Positions 1 to 9,909 are shown, numbered from the stretch's first letter. The stretch is DNA of 64,000 nucleotides from Streptomyces sp. NRRL F-5135 (GCF_000719775.1 NZ_JOHR01000011.1:62001-126000); one strand, 5' to 3'. The notes: generated from the sequence alone by a model not told the origin. Numbers and translations: made by a program.

Positions 1-1
1 C

Positions 2-1429
2 GCGAACACGCCGGCGGGCACGAGCCCGGACACCCGCACGGACGTCGGCGAGTACCGCGTCGAGCACGACTCCATGGGCGAGGTACGGGTCCCCGCGCAC
101 GCCAAGTGGCGGGCGCAGACGCAGCGCGCCGTGGAGAACTTCCCGATCTCGGGCGCCCGCCTGGAGCGCGCCCACATCGAGGCGCTCGCCCGGATCAAGT
201 CCGCCGCGGCCAAGGTCAACGCCGAGCTCGGGGTGGTCGACGCCCAGGTCGCGGACGCCATTCGGCAGGCGGCGGCCGAGGTGGCGGAGGGCCGCTGGGA
301 CGACCACTTCCCGGTGGACGTCTTCCAGACGGGCTCCGGTACCTCTTCGAACATGAATACCAATGAGGTGCTCGCCACGCTCGCCTCCGAGCGCCTCGGC
401 CGGCCGGTGCACCCCAACGACGAGGTGAACGCCTCGCAGAGCTCCAACGACGTCTTCCCGTCCTCCATCCACATCGCCGCGACCGCCGCCGTCACCCGCG
501 ACCTGATCCCCGCGCTGGAGCACCTGGCCGCGGCCCTGGAGCGCAAGGCGGAGGAGTTCCGCGACGTCGTCAAGTCGGGCCGTACGCACCTGATGGACGC
601 CACGCCCGTCACACTGGGCCAGGAGTTCGGCGGCTACGCCGCCCAGGTCCGGTACGCGGTGGAGCGGCTGACCGCCTCGCTCCCCCGCCTCGCCGAGCTG
701 CCCCTGGGGGGCACGGCGGTGGGCACCGGCATCAACACCCCGCCCGGCTTCTCGGCCGCCGTCATCGCCGAGGTCGCCCGGTCGACCGGACTGCCGCTGA
801 CCGAGGCGCGCAACCACTTCGAGGCACAGGGCGCCAGGGACGGGCTGGTGGAGACCTCGGGACAGCTGCGTACGCTCGGCGTCTCCCTGACCAAGATCGC
901 CAACGATCTGCGCTGGATGGCGTCCGGCCCGCGCACGGGCCTCGCGGAGATCAGCCTGCCCGACCTCCAGCCGGGCTCCTCGATCATGCCCGGCAAGGTC
1001 AACCCGGTGATCCCGGAAGCGGTCCTCATGGTCGCGGCCCAGGTCACCGGCAATGACGCGACGGTCGCCGCGGCCGGCGCGGCCGGTAACTTCGAGCTGA
1101 ACGTGATGCTCCCCGTCATCGCCAAGAACCTGCTGGAGTCCGTACGGCTGCTGGCCAACGCCTCCCGCCTGCTGGCGGACCGTACGGTCGACGGCATCGT
1201 CGCCCACACCGAGCGGGCCAGGCAGTACGCGGAGTCGTCGCCGTCCGTCGTCACCCCGCTGAACCGGTACCTCGGCTACGAGGAGGCCGCGAAGGTCGCC
1301 AAGAAGTCCCTGGCCGAGGAGCGCACCATCCGGGAGACGGTGCTGGCCGAGGGCTATGTGGAGCGCGGCGTCCTCACGCTGGAGCAACTGGACGAGGCGC
1401 TGGACGTGCTGCGCATGACCCGGCCCTGA
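2..1429 (+). CDS. fumC: Class II fumarate hydratase, 5' end outside the window
   Basis: Catalyses the reversible hydration of fumarate to L-malate in the TCA cycle; the family is a cytoplasmic homotetramer. The fumarase/aspartase signature [10 protein letters not shown] is present near residue 315 of the visible part, and the substrate-loop motif [13 protein letters not shown] lies near the start. The reading frame is open from base 2 and the residues before the first in-frame ATG at 74 ([14 protein letters not shown]) are the usual class II fumarase N-terminus, so the true start lies upstream of the window and the ATG at 74 is internal. C-terminus is complete. No terminator hairpin was seen after the stop; GC-rich CCCGGGCCGCCA direct repeats follow. 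Confidence 0.96.
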   Translation, partial: ANTPAGTSPDTRTDVGEYRVEHDSMGEVRVPAHAKWRAQTQRAVENFPISGARLERAHIEALARIKSAAAKVNAELGVVDAQVADAIRQAAAEVAEGRWDDHFPVDVFQTGSGTSSNMNTNEVLATLASERLGRPVHPNDEVNASQSSNDVFPSSIHIAATAAVTRDLIPALEHLAAALERKAEEFRDVVKSGRTHLMDATPVTLGQEFGGYAAQVRYAVERLTASLPRLAELPLGGTAVGTGINTPPGFSAAVIAEVARSTGLPLTEARNHFEAQGARDGLVETSGQLRTLGVSLTKIANDLRWMASGPRTGLAEISLPDLQPGSSIMPGKVNPVIPEAVLMVAAQVTGNDATVAAAGAAGNFELNVMLPVIAKNLLESVRLLANASRLLADRTVDGIVAHTERARQYAESSPSVVTPLNRYLGYEEAAKVAKKSLAEERTIRETVLAEGYVERGVLTLEQLDEALDVLRMTRP

Positions 1430-1582
1430 CCACCGACCGGCCCTCGGCCCGGGCCGCCACCCGGGCCGCCACCCGGGCCGACACCCAGGCCGCCGCCCGG
1501 GGCGCCACTCCGACGACGATCCGAGCCGACGCCCCGAGCCACCACCCGGACCACCGACCGGCCCGATCGTCGGCGGAAGCCC

Positions 1583-1588
1583 TAAGAT
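1583..1588 (+). promoter_or_regulatory. Probable -10 element (TAAGAT) of a leaderless promoter
   Basis: TAAGAT lies six bases before the ATG at 1595 and no Shine-Dalgarno sequence precedes that ATG. In actinobacteria this arrangement usually means transcription begins at or next to the start codon. No convincing -35 was seen. Confidence 0.5.
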
Positions 1589-1594
1589 CTGCGC

Positions 1595-2272
1595 ATGACA
1601 GCGACGGAAGCGAACGGCCGGCATTGGGCTCCCGGCACCCAGATCCTGTGGCGGTACCGCGAGAACGCCGGGAACCGTGTGCACATCTGCCGTCCCGTCA
1701 CGGTCGTACAGGACACCGACGAACTGCTCGCCGCCTGGCTGGCCCCGGACACCCCGTGCGTGCGCCCGGTGCTCGCGGACGGTACGCCCGTCAACCACGA
1801 GCCGCTGGCCACCCGCTACACCAAGCCGCGGACGGTGGTGCGCGACCGCTGGTACGGGATGGGCGTGCTGAAGCTCGCCCGGCCCGGCGAGCCCTGGTCG
1901 GTGTGGCTGTGGTGGGAGCGCGACTGGCGCTTCCAGAACTGGTACGTGAACCTGGAGGAGCCCCGTACCCGCTGGGCGGGCGGTGTGGACTCCGAGGACC
2001 ACTTCCTCGACATCGACGTCTACCCGGACCACAGCTGGCGGTGGCGCGACGAGGACGAGTTCGCCCAGGCACAGCGGGACGGCCTGATGGGGCCCGCGCA
2101 GGCGCGCCGGGTGCGCGAGGCCGGGCGGGCCGCGGTCGAGGCGATCAGCGCCTGGAGCGCCCCGTACAGCGAGGGATGGGAGCGCTGGCGGCCCGATCCG
2201 GGCTGGACGGTGCCGGAGCTCCCCGAGGGCTGGGACCGGGCGCCGGTACGGGCGGAGGCGACGGCCTCGTGA
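1595..2272 (+). CDS. DUF402 family protein
   Basis: 225-residue soluble protein of the DUF402 group, related to FomD-like nucleotide phosphohydrolases. Visible family features are an aromatic-rich central block (WLWWERDWRFQNWYVNLEEP, around residues 107-126) followed by an acidic stretch with FLDIDVYPD and a DEDEF motif near 155; in FomD relatives such acidic residues bind divalent metal. The substrate here cannot be told from sequence. The gene starts at an ATG with no ribosome binding site and a -10 like hexamer just upstream, so it is probably leaderless. Fumarase lies upstream on the same strand. Family assignment is secure; enzymatic activity is inference. Confidence 0.82.
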   Translation: MTATEANGRHWAPGTQILWRYRENAGNRVHICRPVTVVQDTDELLAAWLAPDTPCVRPVLADGTPVNHEPLATRYTKPRTVVRDRWYGMGVLKLARPGEPWSVWLWWERDWRFQNWYVNLEEPRTRWAGGVDSEDHFLDIDVYPDHSWRWRDEDEFAQAQRDGLMGPAQARRVREAGRAAVEAISAWSAPYSEGWERWRPDPGWTVPELPEGWDRAPVRAEATAS

Positions 2273-2548
2273 CCGCGACGGTGACTGTCCGAATGCGCGC
2301 CACCCGAGGTCGTGATCACCCGGGCGCGTCCGGCCCCGCCATGAGACCCTTGATGTGCCCCCTGGGTGCAAACGTAGGATCGTCCTCCGGAACACCGAAG
2401 ACTGTCCCAACAAGTGTATACAGCAAGCGGCCTGACCAGCAGTCACATCCTGCGTCACACCGTTGCCCACACCGTTAGCCGCTACGAACGCACATCACGA
2501 CGACCGTGCAGCACAACGATCGCGAGTCACCAGGAGGGGGGTGGAGCC

Positions 2549-2623
2549 ATGCGGGAGGGCTGCCACCCTGCCCAGGCGATCGCATCGCACCACCGGCCCG
2601 GACGGACGGAACCCCACGCGTGA
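2549..2623 (+). CDS. Short upstream ORF (24 aa) coupled to the SpoIIE gene
   Basis: A 24-codon frame starts at ATG 2549, preceded by a very strong ribosome binding site (AGGAGGGGGGTGG, 2532-2544). It ends at TGA 2621-2623, overlapping the GTG start (2620) of the phosphatase gene in a GTGA junction. The peptide (starts MREGCHPAQA) resembles nothing I recognise. Its ribosome binding site is far better than the one before GTG 2620, so it may act as a translational coupler or leader peptide. An alternative is that this ATG belongs to chance sequence and the phosphatase starts in its own frame upstream. Confidence 0.45.
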   Translation: MREGCHPAQAIASHHRPGRTEPHA

Positions 2624-4521
2624 CGGAGCATCCACCCTCCCACGAAGGCCGGCAGCCCCTGGTTGCCCGGCCGCAGGAACGCACCCGGCCGCGGACGGAG
2701 GCGGCGGCCTCCGCGCCGCCGCAGCCGGCCGCGCCACAGCCCGCCGTACCGGGCCCGGCCACGGACCTCGCCGGCCTCGCGCGGCGCGAGGGCGACCGGC
2801 TGCGCTTCGTCGGAGCCGCCACCCGCCGGATCGCGCGCGGCATAGACCTGGACGAGATCGTGCTGGGGCTGTGCCGGGCGACCGTGCCGACGTTCTCCGA
2901 CGCGATACTGGTCTACCTCCGCGATCCGCTGCCCGTCGGTGACGAGCGGCCGGTGCTGCCGTTCGTGCTGCGGCTGCGGCGCACGGACCGGCTGCGGCTG
3001 ACCGACGAGGACCTGGAGAACGGCCCGCCCGGCGCCACCATCCCGCCGCAGACCGTTGACACCCTGCGGCTGCCGATCCTGGACCCGCAGTCCGACGTGA
3101 TCCCGGCGCCCGAGCTGTGCGAGGTGCACTCGGGCGGCGCGCTCTCGGAGGTGCTGCGGGGCGTGCGTCCGGTGTTCGGCGACTCGGCCGCGGCCCGCGC
3201 CGCGCTGCCGGAGCTGCTGGGGGCCGACCGTGCCGTACCGAGCGGGCACCGCGCGATCCTGGCGCCGCTGCGCGGGCGGCGCCGGGTCATCGGCGCGGCG
3301 GTCTTCCTGCGCCGGCCGGACCGCGCCGCCTTCGAACCGAACGACCTGCTGGTGGCGGCGCAGTTGGCGACGCACACGGCACTGGGGATCGACAAGGCGG
3401 TGCTCTACGGCCGCGAGGCGTACATCGCGGACGAGCTCCAGCGCACGATGCTGCCGGAGAACCTGCCGCAGCCCACCGGGGTCCGGCTGGCCTCCCGCTA
3501 TCTCCCGGCCGCCGAGACGGCCCGGGTGGGCGGGGACTGGTACGACGCGATCCCGCTGCCCGGCAGCCGCGTCGCGCTCGTCGTCGGCGACGTCATGGGC
3601 CACTCCATGACCTCGGCGGCCATCATGGGCCAGCTGCGCACGACGGCGCAGACGCTGGCCGGTCTGGACCTGCCGCCGCAGGAGGTGCTGCACCACCTGG
3701 ACGAGCAGGCGCAGCGGCTGGGCTCGGACCGGATGGCGACCTGCCTGTACGCCGTGTACGACCCCGTCGCGCACCGGATCACGATCGCCAACGCCGGTCA
3801 CCCGCCGCCGATACTGCTGCACCTGGGCGGCCGGGCCGAGGTGCTGCGGGTGCCGCCCGGCGCGCCCATCGGCGTCGGCGGGGTGGACTTCGAGGCGGTC
3901 GAGCTGGACGCGCCCTCGGGAGCGACGCTGCTGCTGTACACGGACGGGCTGGTCGAGTCGCGGCTGCGGGACGTGTGGACCGGCATCGAGCAGCTGCGGG
4001 AACGGCTCGCGGCCACCGCGCAGCTGACCGGGCCCGACCACGCGCCGCCGCTGGAGGCGCTCTGCGACGACGTGCTCGACGTGCTGGGCCCCGGCGACCG
4101 GGACGACGACATCGCGCTGCTCGCGGCCCGTTTCGACGGGATCGCGCCGAGCGACGTGGCGTACTGGTTCCTGGACCCGGAGGACGCCGCTCCGGGCCGG
4201 GCGAGACGCCTGGCCCGGCGGGCACTCGACCGCTGGGGCCTGGAGGACCTGAGCGACGCGGTGGAGCTGCTGATCAGCGAGGTGGTGACCAACGCCGTCC
4301 GGTACGCGGAGCGGCCGGTGACGCTGCGGCTGCTCCGTACGGACGTCCTGCGCTGCGAGGTGGGGGACGACTCACCGCAACTGCCGCGCCAGCGCCGGGC
4401 CCGGGACACCGACGAGGGCGGACGCGGGCTGTTCCTGGTCAACCGGCTGGCGCGGCGCTGGGGAGCGACGCGGCTGTCCACCGGCAAGGTCGTCTGGTTC
4501 GAGCTCCCGACCCGGGCCTGA
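2620..4521 (+). CDS. GAF - SpoIIE (PP2C) phosphatase - HATPase multidomain regulator
   Basis: Predicted cytoplasmic serine/threonine phosphatase with its own kinase-like ATPase, the type used in Streptomyces partner-switching control of anti-sigma factors. From GTG 2620 (633 aa): low-complexity Pro/Ala N-terminus to about 45, GAF-like sensor about 55-285, SpoIIE/PP2C domain about 300-510 with VGGDWYDAI, GDVMGH, LYTDGLVES and GDRDDDIALLAA, and an HATPase_c domain about 530-630 with ELLISEVVTNAVRYA (N box) and GRGLFLVN (G box). The frame stays open 38 codons upstream to ATG 2506, but GTG 2620 is preferred because it removes an unconserved-looking extension and forms a GTGA overlap with a well-initiated 24-codon ORF. 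The target anti-sigma factor is not visible nearby. Confidence 0.9.
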   Translation: MTEHPPSHEGRQPLVARPQERTRPRTEAAASAPPQPAAPQPAVPGPATDLAGLARREGDRLRFVGAATRRIARGIDLDEIVLGLCRATVPTFSDAILVYLRDPLPVGDERPVLPFVLRLRRTDRLRLTDEDLENGPPGATIPPQTVDTLRLPILDPQSDVIPAPELCEVHSGGALSEVLRGVRPVFGDSAAARAALPELLGADRAVPSGHRAILAPLRGRRRVIGAAVFLRRPDRAAFEPNDLLVAAQLATHTALGIDKAVLYGREAYIADELQRTMLPENLPQPTGVRLASRYLPAAETARVGGDWYDAIPLPGSRVALVVGDVMGHSMTSAAIMGQLRTTAQTLAGLDLPPQEVLHHLDEQAQRLGSDRMATCLYAVYDPVAHRITIANAGHPPPILLHLGGRAEVLRVPPGAPIGVGGVDFEAVELDAPSGATLLLYTDGLVESRLRDVWTGIEQLRERLAATAQLTGPDHAPPLEALCDDVLDVLGPGDRDDDIALLAARFDGIAPSDVAYWFLDPEDAAPGRARRLARRALDRWGLEDLSDAVELLISEVVTNAVRYAERPVTLRLLRTDVLRCEVGDDSPQLPRQRRARDTDEGGRGLFLVNRLARRWGATRLSTGKVVWFELPTRA

Positions 4522-4619
4522 GGACTCGGGCGGTCAGGACCCGGGCGTGAGGACCCGGGCGCAGGGGCGAGCACGGCCGCCCCCGTCATCCGTGTCATCC
4601 CCGTCATCCGTGCCATCCG

Positions 4620-6857
4620 TCACCGGCCCGTCAGCGGCCCCTGCCCCACGTCCGGTTCACCGCTGGGCGAGCCGCCGGGCTCGGGCGGCTGCTCGCCGCC
4701 GCCGTCCGGCGGAGGCTCGATCGACGGCGACGATCCGGAGCTCTCCGACGGCGTCGGGGAGGGCGGCCGGCTCGGAGTGACGGGCGGCGGGTCGGCGGGT
4801 GACTCCGGCGACGGGCTCCGCGAGGGCTGTTCCGAGGGCGAACTCGGCGGGGAGGACGCGGTCGGAGGCGTGACGGGAGCCGTCGGCAGGGGCTGGGGGA
4901 CGTCCAGGTCGAACGTGGCGTCGGAGCCGCCGTTCAGCGCGCCGCGGGTGTAGTCGGCCCATATCCGGGCGGGGAAGCCGCCGCCGTTGGCCCGGCCGGA
5001 GTTGGCCGTGCCGGTCAGAGTGACCTGGCCGCCGCCGTCCTTGGGGGACTCGCCGAACAGCGCGACGACGGTGGTCAGTTCGGGGGTGTATCCGGCGAAC
5101 CACGCGGACCTGTTGTTCTCCGACGTACCGGTCTTGCCCGCGGCGTCGTAGGCGGTCGTGTCGGCCTCGCGCCCCGATCCGTTGTCCACGACGCCCTGGA
5201 GCGCCCGGGTCACGGTGTCGGCGCTCTCCCGGTCGATCACCTGGTCACCGACCGGGTCCGGCAGGTCGACCGTACGGTCCTTGTGCGTGGCCGACTTCAG
5301 GATCGACGGGGTGACCTTCCGGCCGTGGTGGTCGAACGTGGCGTACACCCCGGCCATGTCCCAGGTGGAGGCGTTCATCGTGCCGAGGGTGATCGCGGGG
5401 GTCGCGGGGAAGTTCTCGTCGGGCATCCCGAGGCCGAGCGCGGTCCGCTTGACCGCGGCGGGGCCGACGTCCACGACCATCTGCGCGAAGACGGAGTTGA
5501 CGGAGTCGTTCATCGCCCTCTGGACGTCGATTTTCCCGTAGTCCCGGCCGTCCTCGTTCTGCGGGGCGAAGGGGATGTCGCTGCCGACGACGGGCCGTTC
5601 GCTGGTGCCGTCGTAGACCGTGCCGAGGCCGATGGCCCGGCCGTCCTGGGTCTCGGAGCCGTTCTCCAGGGCCGAGGTGAGGACGATCGGCTTGAAGGTC
5701 GAGGCGGGCTGGTAGTCGGCCCGGGTGGCGTTGGAGATCCAGTGCTCGGTGGCGCTCCTGCCGCCGTAGAGCGCCACGACCCGGCCGGTCGCGGGGTCGA
5801 CCGAGGTGGCGCCGGCCTGCACGGTCGCGTCCGTCTTGTTGTTCTTCCGGTCGAGTTTGCTCTCCAGCTGGTCGTCGACCGCCTTCTCCAGCCGCTCCTG
5901 CCGCTTCCTGTCGATGTTGAGGGTGATCGTCCAGCCGCCGGCGTCGATGGCCGCCTTGTCGACGCCCTGCCGCGCGAGTTCGTCGTCCGCGGCCTCCACC
6001 AGATAGCCGGTCTGGCCCTCCAGTCCCTGCGCGGCCTTCGGCTCCCGCGGGACGGGGAAGGTCAGGCCGGAGCGGGTGGAGGCGTCCAGCCAGCGCTGCC
6101 CGACCATGTTGTCCAGGACGTAGTTCCAGCGCGCGGTGGCCAGTTTCCTGCCGGTCGCGCCGCCCTGGGCCCAGTCGTACTGGTTGGGGGCCTGAAGCAG
6201 TGCGGCCAGGTACGCGCCCTGCGCGACGTTCAGCTTCGAGGCGTCGACGCCGTAGTACGCCTGGGCCGCCGCCTGGATGCCGTACGCGCCACGGCCGTAG
6301 TAGCTGGTGTTGACGTACCCGGCGAGGATCTCGCTCTTGCTCTTGCGCTGGTCCACCTTCAGGGAGATCACCAGCTCCTTGAGCTTGCGGGTGACCGTCC
6401 GGTCCTGGTTGAGGTAGTAGTTCTTGACGTACTGCTGGGTGATGGTCGAGCCGCCCTGCTTGCCCTTGCCGGAGAGGGTGTTGAACAGGCCCCGCGCGGT
6501 GCCCTTGATGTCGACGCCCGCGTCCTTGTAGAAGGTCTTGTTCTCGGCGGCGACGAAGGTGTGCTGGACGTCCTTGGGTATCTGGTCCAGGCCGACGATC
6601 TCGCGGTTGACCTCGCCGGTGCGGGCCAGGACCGTGCCGTCGCTGTACTTGTAGACGTTGCTCTGCATCTCGGCCTGCGCGTTGGCGCTGGGCACCGGGA
6701 CCATCAGGTAGATCACGAAGAGTCCGCCCATGCCGAGCAGGCAGAGCCCGAAGAAGGTGCCGAGCAGCTTCCTCGGTGTGAGGAAACGGCGTTCGCCACC
6801 GCGTGACGCGCGCCGGGAGTGCCCGGTCCCCGCGCGTCCGTTCTCAGCTCGGGCCAT
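4620..6857 (-). CDS. Class A penicillin-binding protein (transglycosylase/transpeptidase)
   Basis: Bifunctional peptidoglycan synthase of 745 aa. Basic cytoplasmic tail, one membrane anchor at about 28-50, GT51 glycosyltransferase domain with the catalytic AAENKTFYKD block and GGSTITQQYVKN, then the penicillin-binding domain with active-site STFK, SVN and KTGTSE motifs. The last ~100 residues are Pro/Ser-rich (PSPESPADPPP and similar), a spacer that probably lies in the wall. ATG 6857 is chosen because GGAG sits about ten bases upstream; the frame remains open for 31 further Arg-rich codons that look non-coding. Convergent with the SpoIIE gene; GTCATCCGT-like short repeats lie between them (4586-4620). 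Confidence 0.95.
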   Translation of the reverse strand: MARAENGRAGTGHSRRASRGGERRFLTPRKLLGTFFGLCLLGMGGLFVIYLMVPVPSANAQAEMQSNVYKYSDGTVLARTGEVNREIVGLDQIPKDVQHTFVAAENKTFYKDAGVDIKGTARGLFNTLSGKGKQGGSTITQQYVKNYYLNQDRTVTRKLKELVISLKVDQRKSKSEILAGYVNTSYYGRGAYGIQAAAQAYYGVDASKLNVAQGAYLAALLQAPNQYDWAQGGATGRKLATARWNYVLDNMVGQRWLDASTRSGLTFPVPREPKAAQGLEGQTGYLVEAADDELARQGVDKAAIDAGGWTITLNIDRKRQERLEKAVDDQLESKLDRKNNKTDATVQAGATSVDPATGRVVALYGGRSATEHWISNATRADYQPASTFKPIVLTSALENGSETQDGRAIGLGTVYDGTSERPVVGSDIPFAPQNEDGRDYGKIDVQRAMNDSVNSVFAQMVVDVGPAAVKRTALGLGMPDENFPATPAITLGTMNASTWDMAGVYATFDHHGRKVTPSILKSATHKDRTVDLPDPVGDQVIDRESADTVTRALQGVVDNGSGREADTTAYDAAGKTGTSENNRSAWFAGYTPELTTVVALFGESPKDGGGQVTLTGTANSGRANGGGFPARIWADYTRGALNGGSDATFDLDVPQPLPTAPVTPPTASSPPSSPSEQPSRSPSPESPADPPPVTPSRPPSPTPSESSGSSPSIEPPPDGGGEQPPEPGGSPSGEPDVGQGPLTGR

Positions 6858-7293
6858 GGCCGTCTCGCTCCGTTTTCGTTTCCGTCTCCGTGGTGCGCAC
6901 GCGGTACGGGTGTCCTCCGCGCCGCGTGCGCGGCACGCCCCGCCGCGCATCGCCGCGACCTGTGCGCGTCCGTCTGTGTCCGTCTCTTGCGTGTACGTGC
7001 GGCGCGGTTACGTGCCTTACGCGCGTCCGGGACCGGTTCACGGCCGTTCCTGCCGTTCCGCCCGGGTCCGGAACATCGCAGCAAGCTAACACCGCGTGCC
7101 CCGACAAAGCCCACCCGATCCGGTCGTTCCGGACGTGACAATCAGCACCCGCCCGCACTGGAACCGACTCGCGACACCGCCCCAGGGTTGCCAAAACAAT
7201 TAATGTGTAATCACAATGATAGCGGTCGCCGCAGTGGCGACCGCAGGACATGACAGCCGCGGCACGCCCGCGGCACGCAGCCGAAAACGGGGC
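6858..7293. other. Divergent intergenic region between PBP and SPFH genes
   Basis: 436 bases without a convincing gene. The part near the SPFH gene (7186-7222) is strikingly AT-rich for this genome (TTGCCAAAACAATTAATG then GTAATCACAATGATAG) and probably holds its promoter. It is followed at once by a perfect hairpin GCGGTCGCC / GGCGACCGC (9-bp arms 7222-7230 and 7236-7244, 5-base loop) that would sit in the 5' leader. The PBP-proximal part is GC-rich with no clear motif. Confidence 0.5.
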
Positions 7294-8271
7294 ATGAGGA
7301 TGGCCGTGACCAGCACACACTCCACTGATTCCAGCGCTTCCAGCACCACGTCCGGCGCGCCCGCCGGCGACGCGGTGCGGCTGCCCGCGCCCCGGGTCCG
7401 GGAATTCCCGGCGCACGACATCGGCGGCGGGCTCGCCCTGCTGCTGGGGCTGATCGGGCTGGCCGCGGGCGTCGGGCTGATCGTCCTCGGCACCACCCTG
7501 GCCGGGGGCGCGAAGGCGGCCCTGATCATCGTCGGCGTCCTGATCGCCCTGGCCGCGCTCTTCGCGATGGGCGGGCTGAACATGGTCTCGCCCGGCGAGG
7601 CGCGAGTCGTCCAGCTCTTCGGCAGCTACCGCGGCACGATCCGCACGGACGGGCTGCGCTGGGTCAACCCGCTGACGTCCCGTACGGAGATCTCGACGCG
7701 CGTCCGGAACCACGAGACGGCCGTCCTCAAGGTCAACGACGCCTACGGCAACCCGATCGAGCTGGCCGCGGTGGTGGTCTGGAAGGTCGAGGACACCGCG
7801 CAGGCGACGTTCGAGGTGGACGACTTCCTGGAGTTCGTCTCCACGCAGACCGAGGCGGCCGTGCGCCACATCGCCATCGAGTACCCGTACGACGCCCACG
7901 ACGACAGCGAGCTGTCGCTGCGCGGCAACGCCGAGGAGATCACGGAGAAGCTGGCGGTCGAACTGCACGCGCGGGTCGAGGCGGCGGGCGTACAGATCAT
8001 CGAGTCCCGCTTCACGCACCTCGCGTACGCCCCGGAGATCGCCTCCGCGATGCTCCAGCGCCAGCAGGCGGGCGCGGTCGTGGCGGCGCGGCGGGAGATC
8101 GTGGACGGCGCGGTCGGCATGGTCGAGGCGGCGCTGACGCGGCTCACCGAGGAGGAGATCGTGGAGCTCGACTCGGAGCGGAAGGCGACGATGGTGAGCA
8201 ACCTGCTGGTGGTCCTGTGCGGCGACCGGGCCGCGCAGCCGGTGGTCAACACGGGCTCTCTCTACCAGTGA
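7294..8271 (+). CDS. SPFH (band 7/stomatin-like) membrane protein
   Basis: 325-residue protein with a Ser/Thr-rich N-terminus, two hydrophobic segments about residues 45-66 and 70-92, then an SPFH domain ([19 protein letters not shown] at about 98-116, GLRWVNPL, then a helical tail rich in charged residues). Family members form membrane-microdomain scaffolds. ATG 7294 is given, but GTG 7306 with GAGGA five bases upstream is equally plausible and would remove four residues. The stop overlaps the GTG of the next gene (GTGA), implying translational coupling with a small DNA-binding-like protein. Function in this organism is unknown. Confidence 0.88.
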   Translation: MRMAVTSTHSTDSSASSTTSGAPAGDAVRLPAPRVREFPAHDIGGGLALLLGLIGLAAGVGLIVLGTTLAGGAKAALIIVGVLIALAALFAMGGLNMVSPGEARVVQLFGSYRGTIRTDGLRWVNPLTSRTEISTRVRNHETAVLKVNDAYGNPIELAAVVVWKVEDTAQATFEVDDFLEFVSTQTEAAVRHIAIEYPYDAHDDSELSLRGNAEEITEKLAVELHARVEAAGVQIIESRFTHLAYAPEIASAMLQRQQAGAVVAARREIVDGAVGMVEAALTRLTEEEIVELDSERKATMVSNLLVVLCGDRAAQPVVNTGSLYQ

Positions 8272-8705
8272 CGGAACGCAAACAGATCCTGCTGCGGCTG
8301 GACCCGGCAGTGTACGAGGCGCTGGCGCGCTGGGCCTCCGACGAACTGCGCAGCGCCAACGCGCAGATCGAGTTCCTGCTGCGCAGATCGCTGGCGGAGG
8401 CGGGCCGGCTGCCGGGGAACGCGAAGCCGATCCCCCGGCGGGGCCGGCCGAGGAAGCCGGTGGCGGACGGGACACCGCCCGAGGCGTCACCTGGGCCGGA
8501 GGCGGCCGGGACCGCGCCAGGAACGCCCGGGGCACCCGCCCCGGCACCCGTCCCGCCGCCCGTCCCGGCACCCGTCCCGCCGCCCGGGACAGCGGGCGAG
8601 CCGCCCCGCGCCGAGCCCCCGGTCCCAGGACCGGCCCCGGCCTCCGGGGGCGCCCCCCGACAGCCGGCCGCGGACCGGCGTCCGGGCCCTCGACGGGAGT
8701 CCTGA
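8268..8705 (+). CDS. Small ribbon-helix-helix-like protein with Pro-rich tail
   Basis: 145 aa, starting at GTG 8268 inside the stop of the SPFH gene. The first ~50 residues ([20 protein letters not shown], then [18 protein letters not shown]) have the beta-strand plus two-helix pattern of Arc/MetJ-type ribbon-helix-helix proteins: a short strand KQILLRL, then the Arc-like NAQIEFLLR helix. Residues 53-63 are basic ([11 protein letters not shown]-hook-like), and the rest is Pro/Ala-rich and probably disordered. In Streptomyces an RHH-like protein commonly accompanies this SPFH gene, so the pair may work together, but the DNA target is unknown. Confidence 0.75.
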   Translation: MTERKQILLRLDPAVYEALARWASDELRSANAQIEFLLRRSLAEAGRLPGNAKPIPRRGRPRKPVADGTPPEASPGPEAAGTAPGTPGAPAPAPVPPPVPAPVPPPGTAGEPPRAEPPVPGPAPASGGAPRQPAADRRPGPRRES

Positions 8706-8706
8706 C

Positions 8707-8752
8707 GCGACGGCCGGGACCGCCGTCAGGCCGCCGGTCCCGGCCGTCGCGG
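8707..8752. terminator. Bidirectional terminator, 17-bp perfect stem
   Basis: Arms 8707-8723 (CGCGACGGCCGGGACCG) and 8736-8752 are perfect reverse complements with a 12-base loop. It follows the small RHH-like gene by one base and overlaps the last codons of oxyR, so it can serve both convergent transcripts. Confidence 0.8.
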
Positions 8753-9775
8753 CGCGGGCGGGGCCGCCGGCTCGCGTACGGGCGGGGCCTCCGCCACCCG
8801 TACCGGCAGCGACTCGACCGCGTCCCGCAGCGCGCCCGCGAACGCCTCGAACTCGCCGCCGCGCGCCGCGCCCGTACGCATCGCGAGCGCGATCCGGCGC
8901 GAGGGCGCGGGGTCCGCGAAGTACCCCGTCTCCAGCTGGTCGTCGCGGCCCGTCTCGACCGTCACCGCCGTACGGGGCAGCAGCGTCACCCCGAGCCCGC
9001 CGGCGACCAGTTGCACCAGCGTCGACAGTCCGGCCGCGGTGGTCGTCGCGGCCACCCCCTCGCCGCGGCCCGCCTCCCGGCAGATGTCCAGCGCCTGGTC
9101 ACGCAGGCAGTGCCCCTCGTCGAGCAGCAGCAGCGGCAGCTCGCGCAGCACGTCGCGGGGCAGGTCGTGGCGGTCCGCGAGTTCGTGGCCGCGCGGGGTG
9201 ACCAGGACGAAGTCCTCGTCGAACAGGGGAAGTTCGGTGACGCCCGGCCGCCCCAGCGGCACCGCGAGGAGCAGCAGGTCAAGACGCCCCGCCGCCAGCC
9301 CGTCCAGCAGGGACGACGTCTGCTCCTCGTGGACCTGGAGGTCCAGGTCCGGGTACCGCTCATGGACCAGGCGCAGCACCGTCGGCAGCAGGTAGGGCGC
9401 CACCGTCGGGATCACGCCGAGCCGCAGCACCCCGGTGAAGGGCGCCCGTACCGCCTCGGCCTCCTCCACCAGCTCCCCCACCGCGTCCAGCACCGCCCGG
9501 GCCCGGACCGCCAGCCGCTCCCCCGCGGGCGAGAGCAGCACCTTGCGTGTCGTACGCTCCACCAACTGCACGCCCAGGACGTCCTCCAGCGCCGAGACCG
9601 CGCCGGAGAGCGCGGGCTGGCTCATCCCGATCGCGGCGGCCGCGTCCCGGAAGTGCAGTTGCTCGGCCACCGCCACGAACGCGCGCAGCTGGGAGAGGCT
9701 GGGCTGCCTGGCCCGAGGGCCGGCGTGCATGCCGGGCCGGGGGCCGGAGAGCTTGACGTATTGCGTGGCCACCAC
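8726..9775 (-). CDS. oxyR: Hydrogen-peroxide sensor OxyR, LysR family
   Basis: Transcription factor that senses peroxide through a disulfide and activates ahpC-ahpD. 349 aa from GTG 9775: N-terminal winged helix about 25-85 (QLRAFVAVAEQLHFRDAA, SQPALSGAVSALE) and a LysR effector domain. The redox pair is present as C223-x8-C232 in the block GHCLRDQALDIC, matching Cys199/Cys208 of the E. coli protein. GTG 9775 has GGAAGGA seven bases upstream; a second GTG follows at 9772. Pro-rich C-terminus. Divergent from ahpC, as in other actinomycetes. Confidence 0.95.
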   Translation of the reverse strand: MVATQYVKLSGPRPGMHAGPRARQPSLSQLRAFVAVAEQLHFRDAAAAIGMSQPALSGAVSALEDVLGVQLVERTTRKVLLSPAGERLAVRARAVLDAVGELVEEAEAVRAPFTGVLRLGVIPTVAPYLLPTVLRLVHERYPDLDLQVHEEQTSSLLDGLAAGRLDLLLLAVPLGRPGVTELPLFDEDFVLVTPRGHELADRHDLPRDVLRELPLLLLDEGHCLRDQALDICREAGRGEGVAATTTAAGLSTLVQLVAGGLGVTLLPRTAVTVETGRDDQLETGYFADPAPSRRIALAMRTGAARGGEFEAFAGALRDAVESLPVRVAEAPPVREPAAPPAPRRPGPAA

Positions 9776-9909
9776 TGATAGGTCCTTCCGATCGCGGCGA
9801 CCGAGTCTAGCTATTTCTATGATCAATGGCGTCTGTGCCACCATCGGTGATCTGTCCAACCCCCTGGAAGACCCCGAAAAGGGGAATTCCGACCCTGCAA
9901 GGAGAGCAC
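9776..9909. promoter_or_regulatory. oxyR-ahpC divergent control region
   Basis: Contains an AT-rich island in GC-rich surroundings, TCTAGCTATTTCTATGATCA (9806-9825), with two CTAT tetranucleotides (9811-9814 and 9817-9820). OxyR recognises spaced ATAG/CTAT elements, so this is the likely binding area, though the spacing does not match the E. coli consensus. The ahpC ribosome binding site AAGGAGAG is at 9899-9906. Confidence 0.55.
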
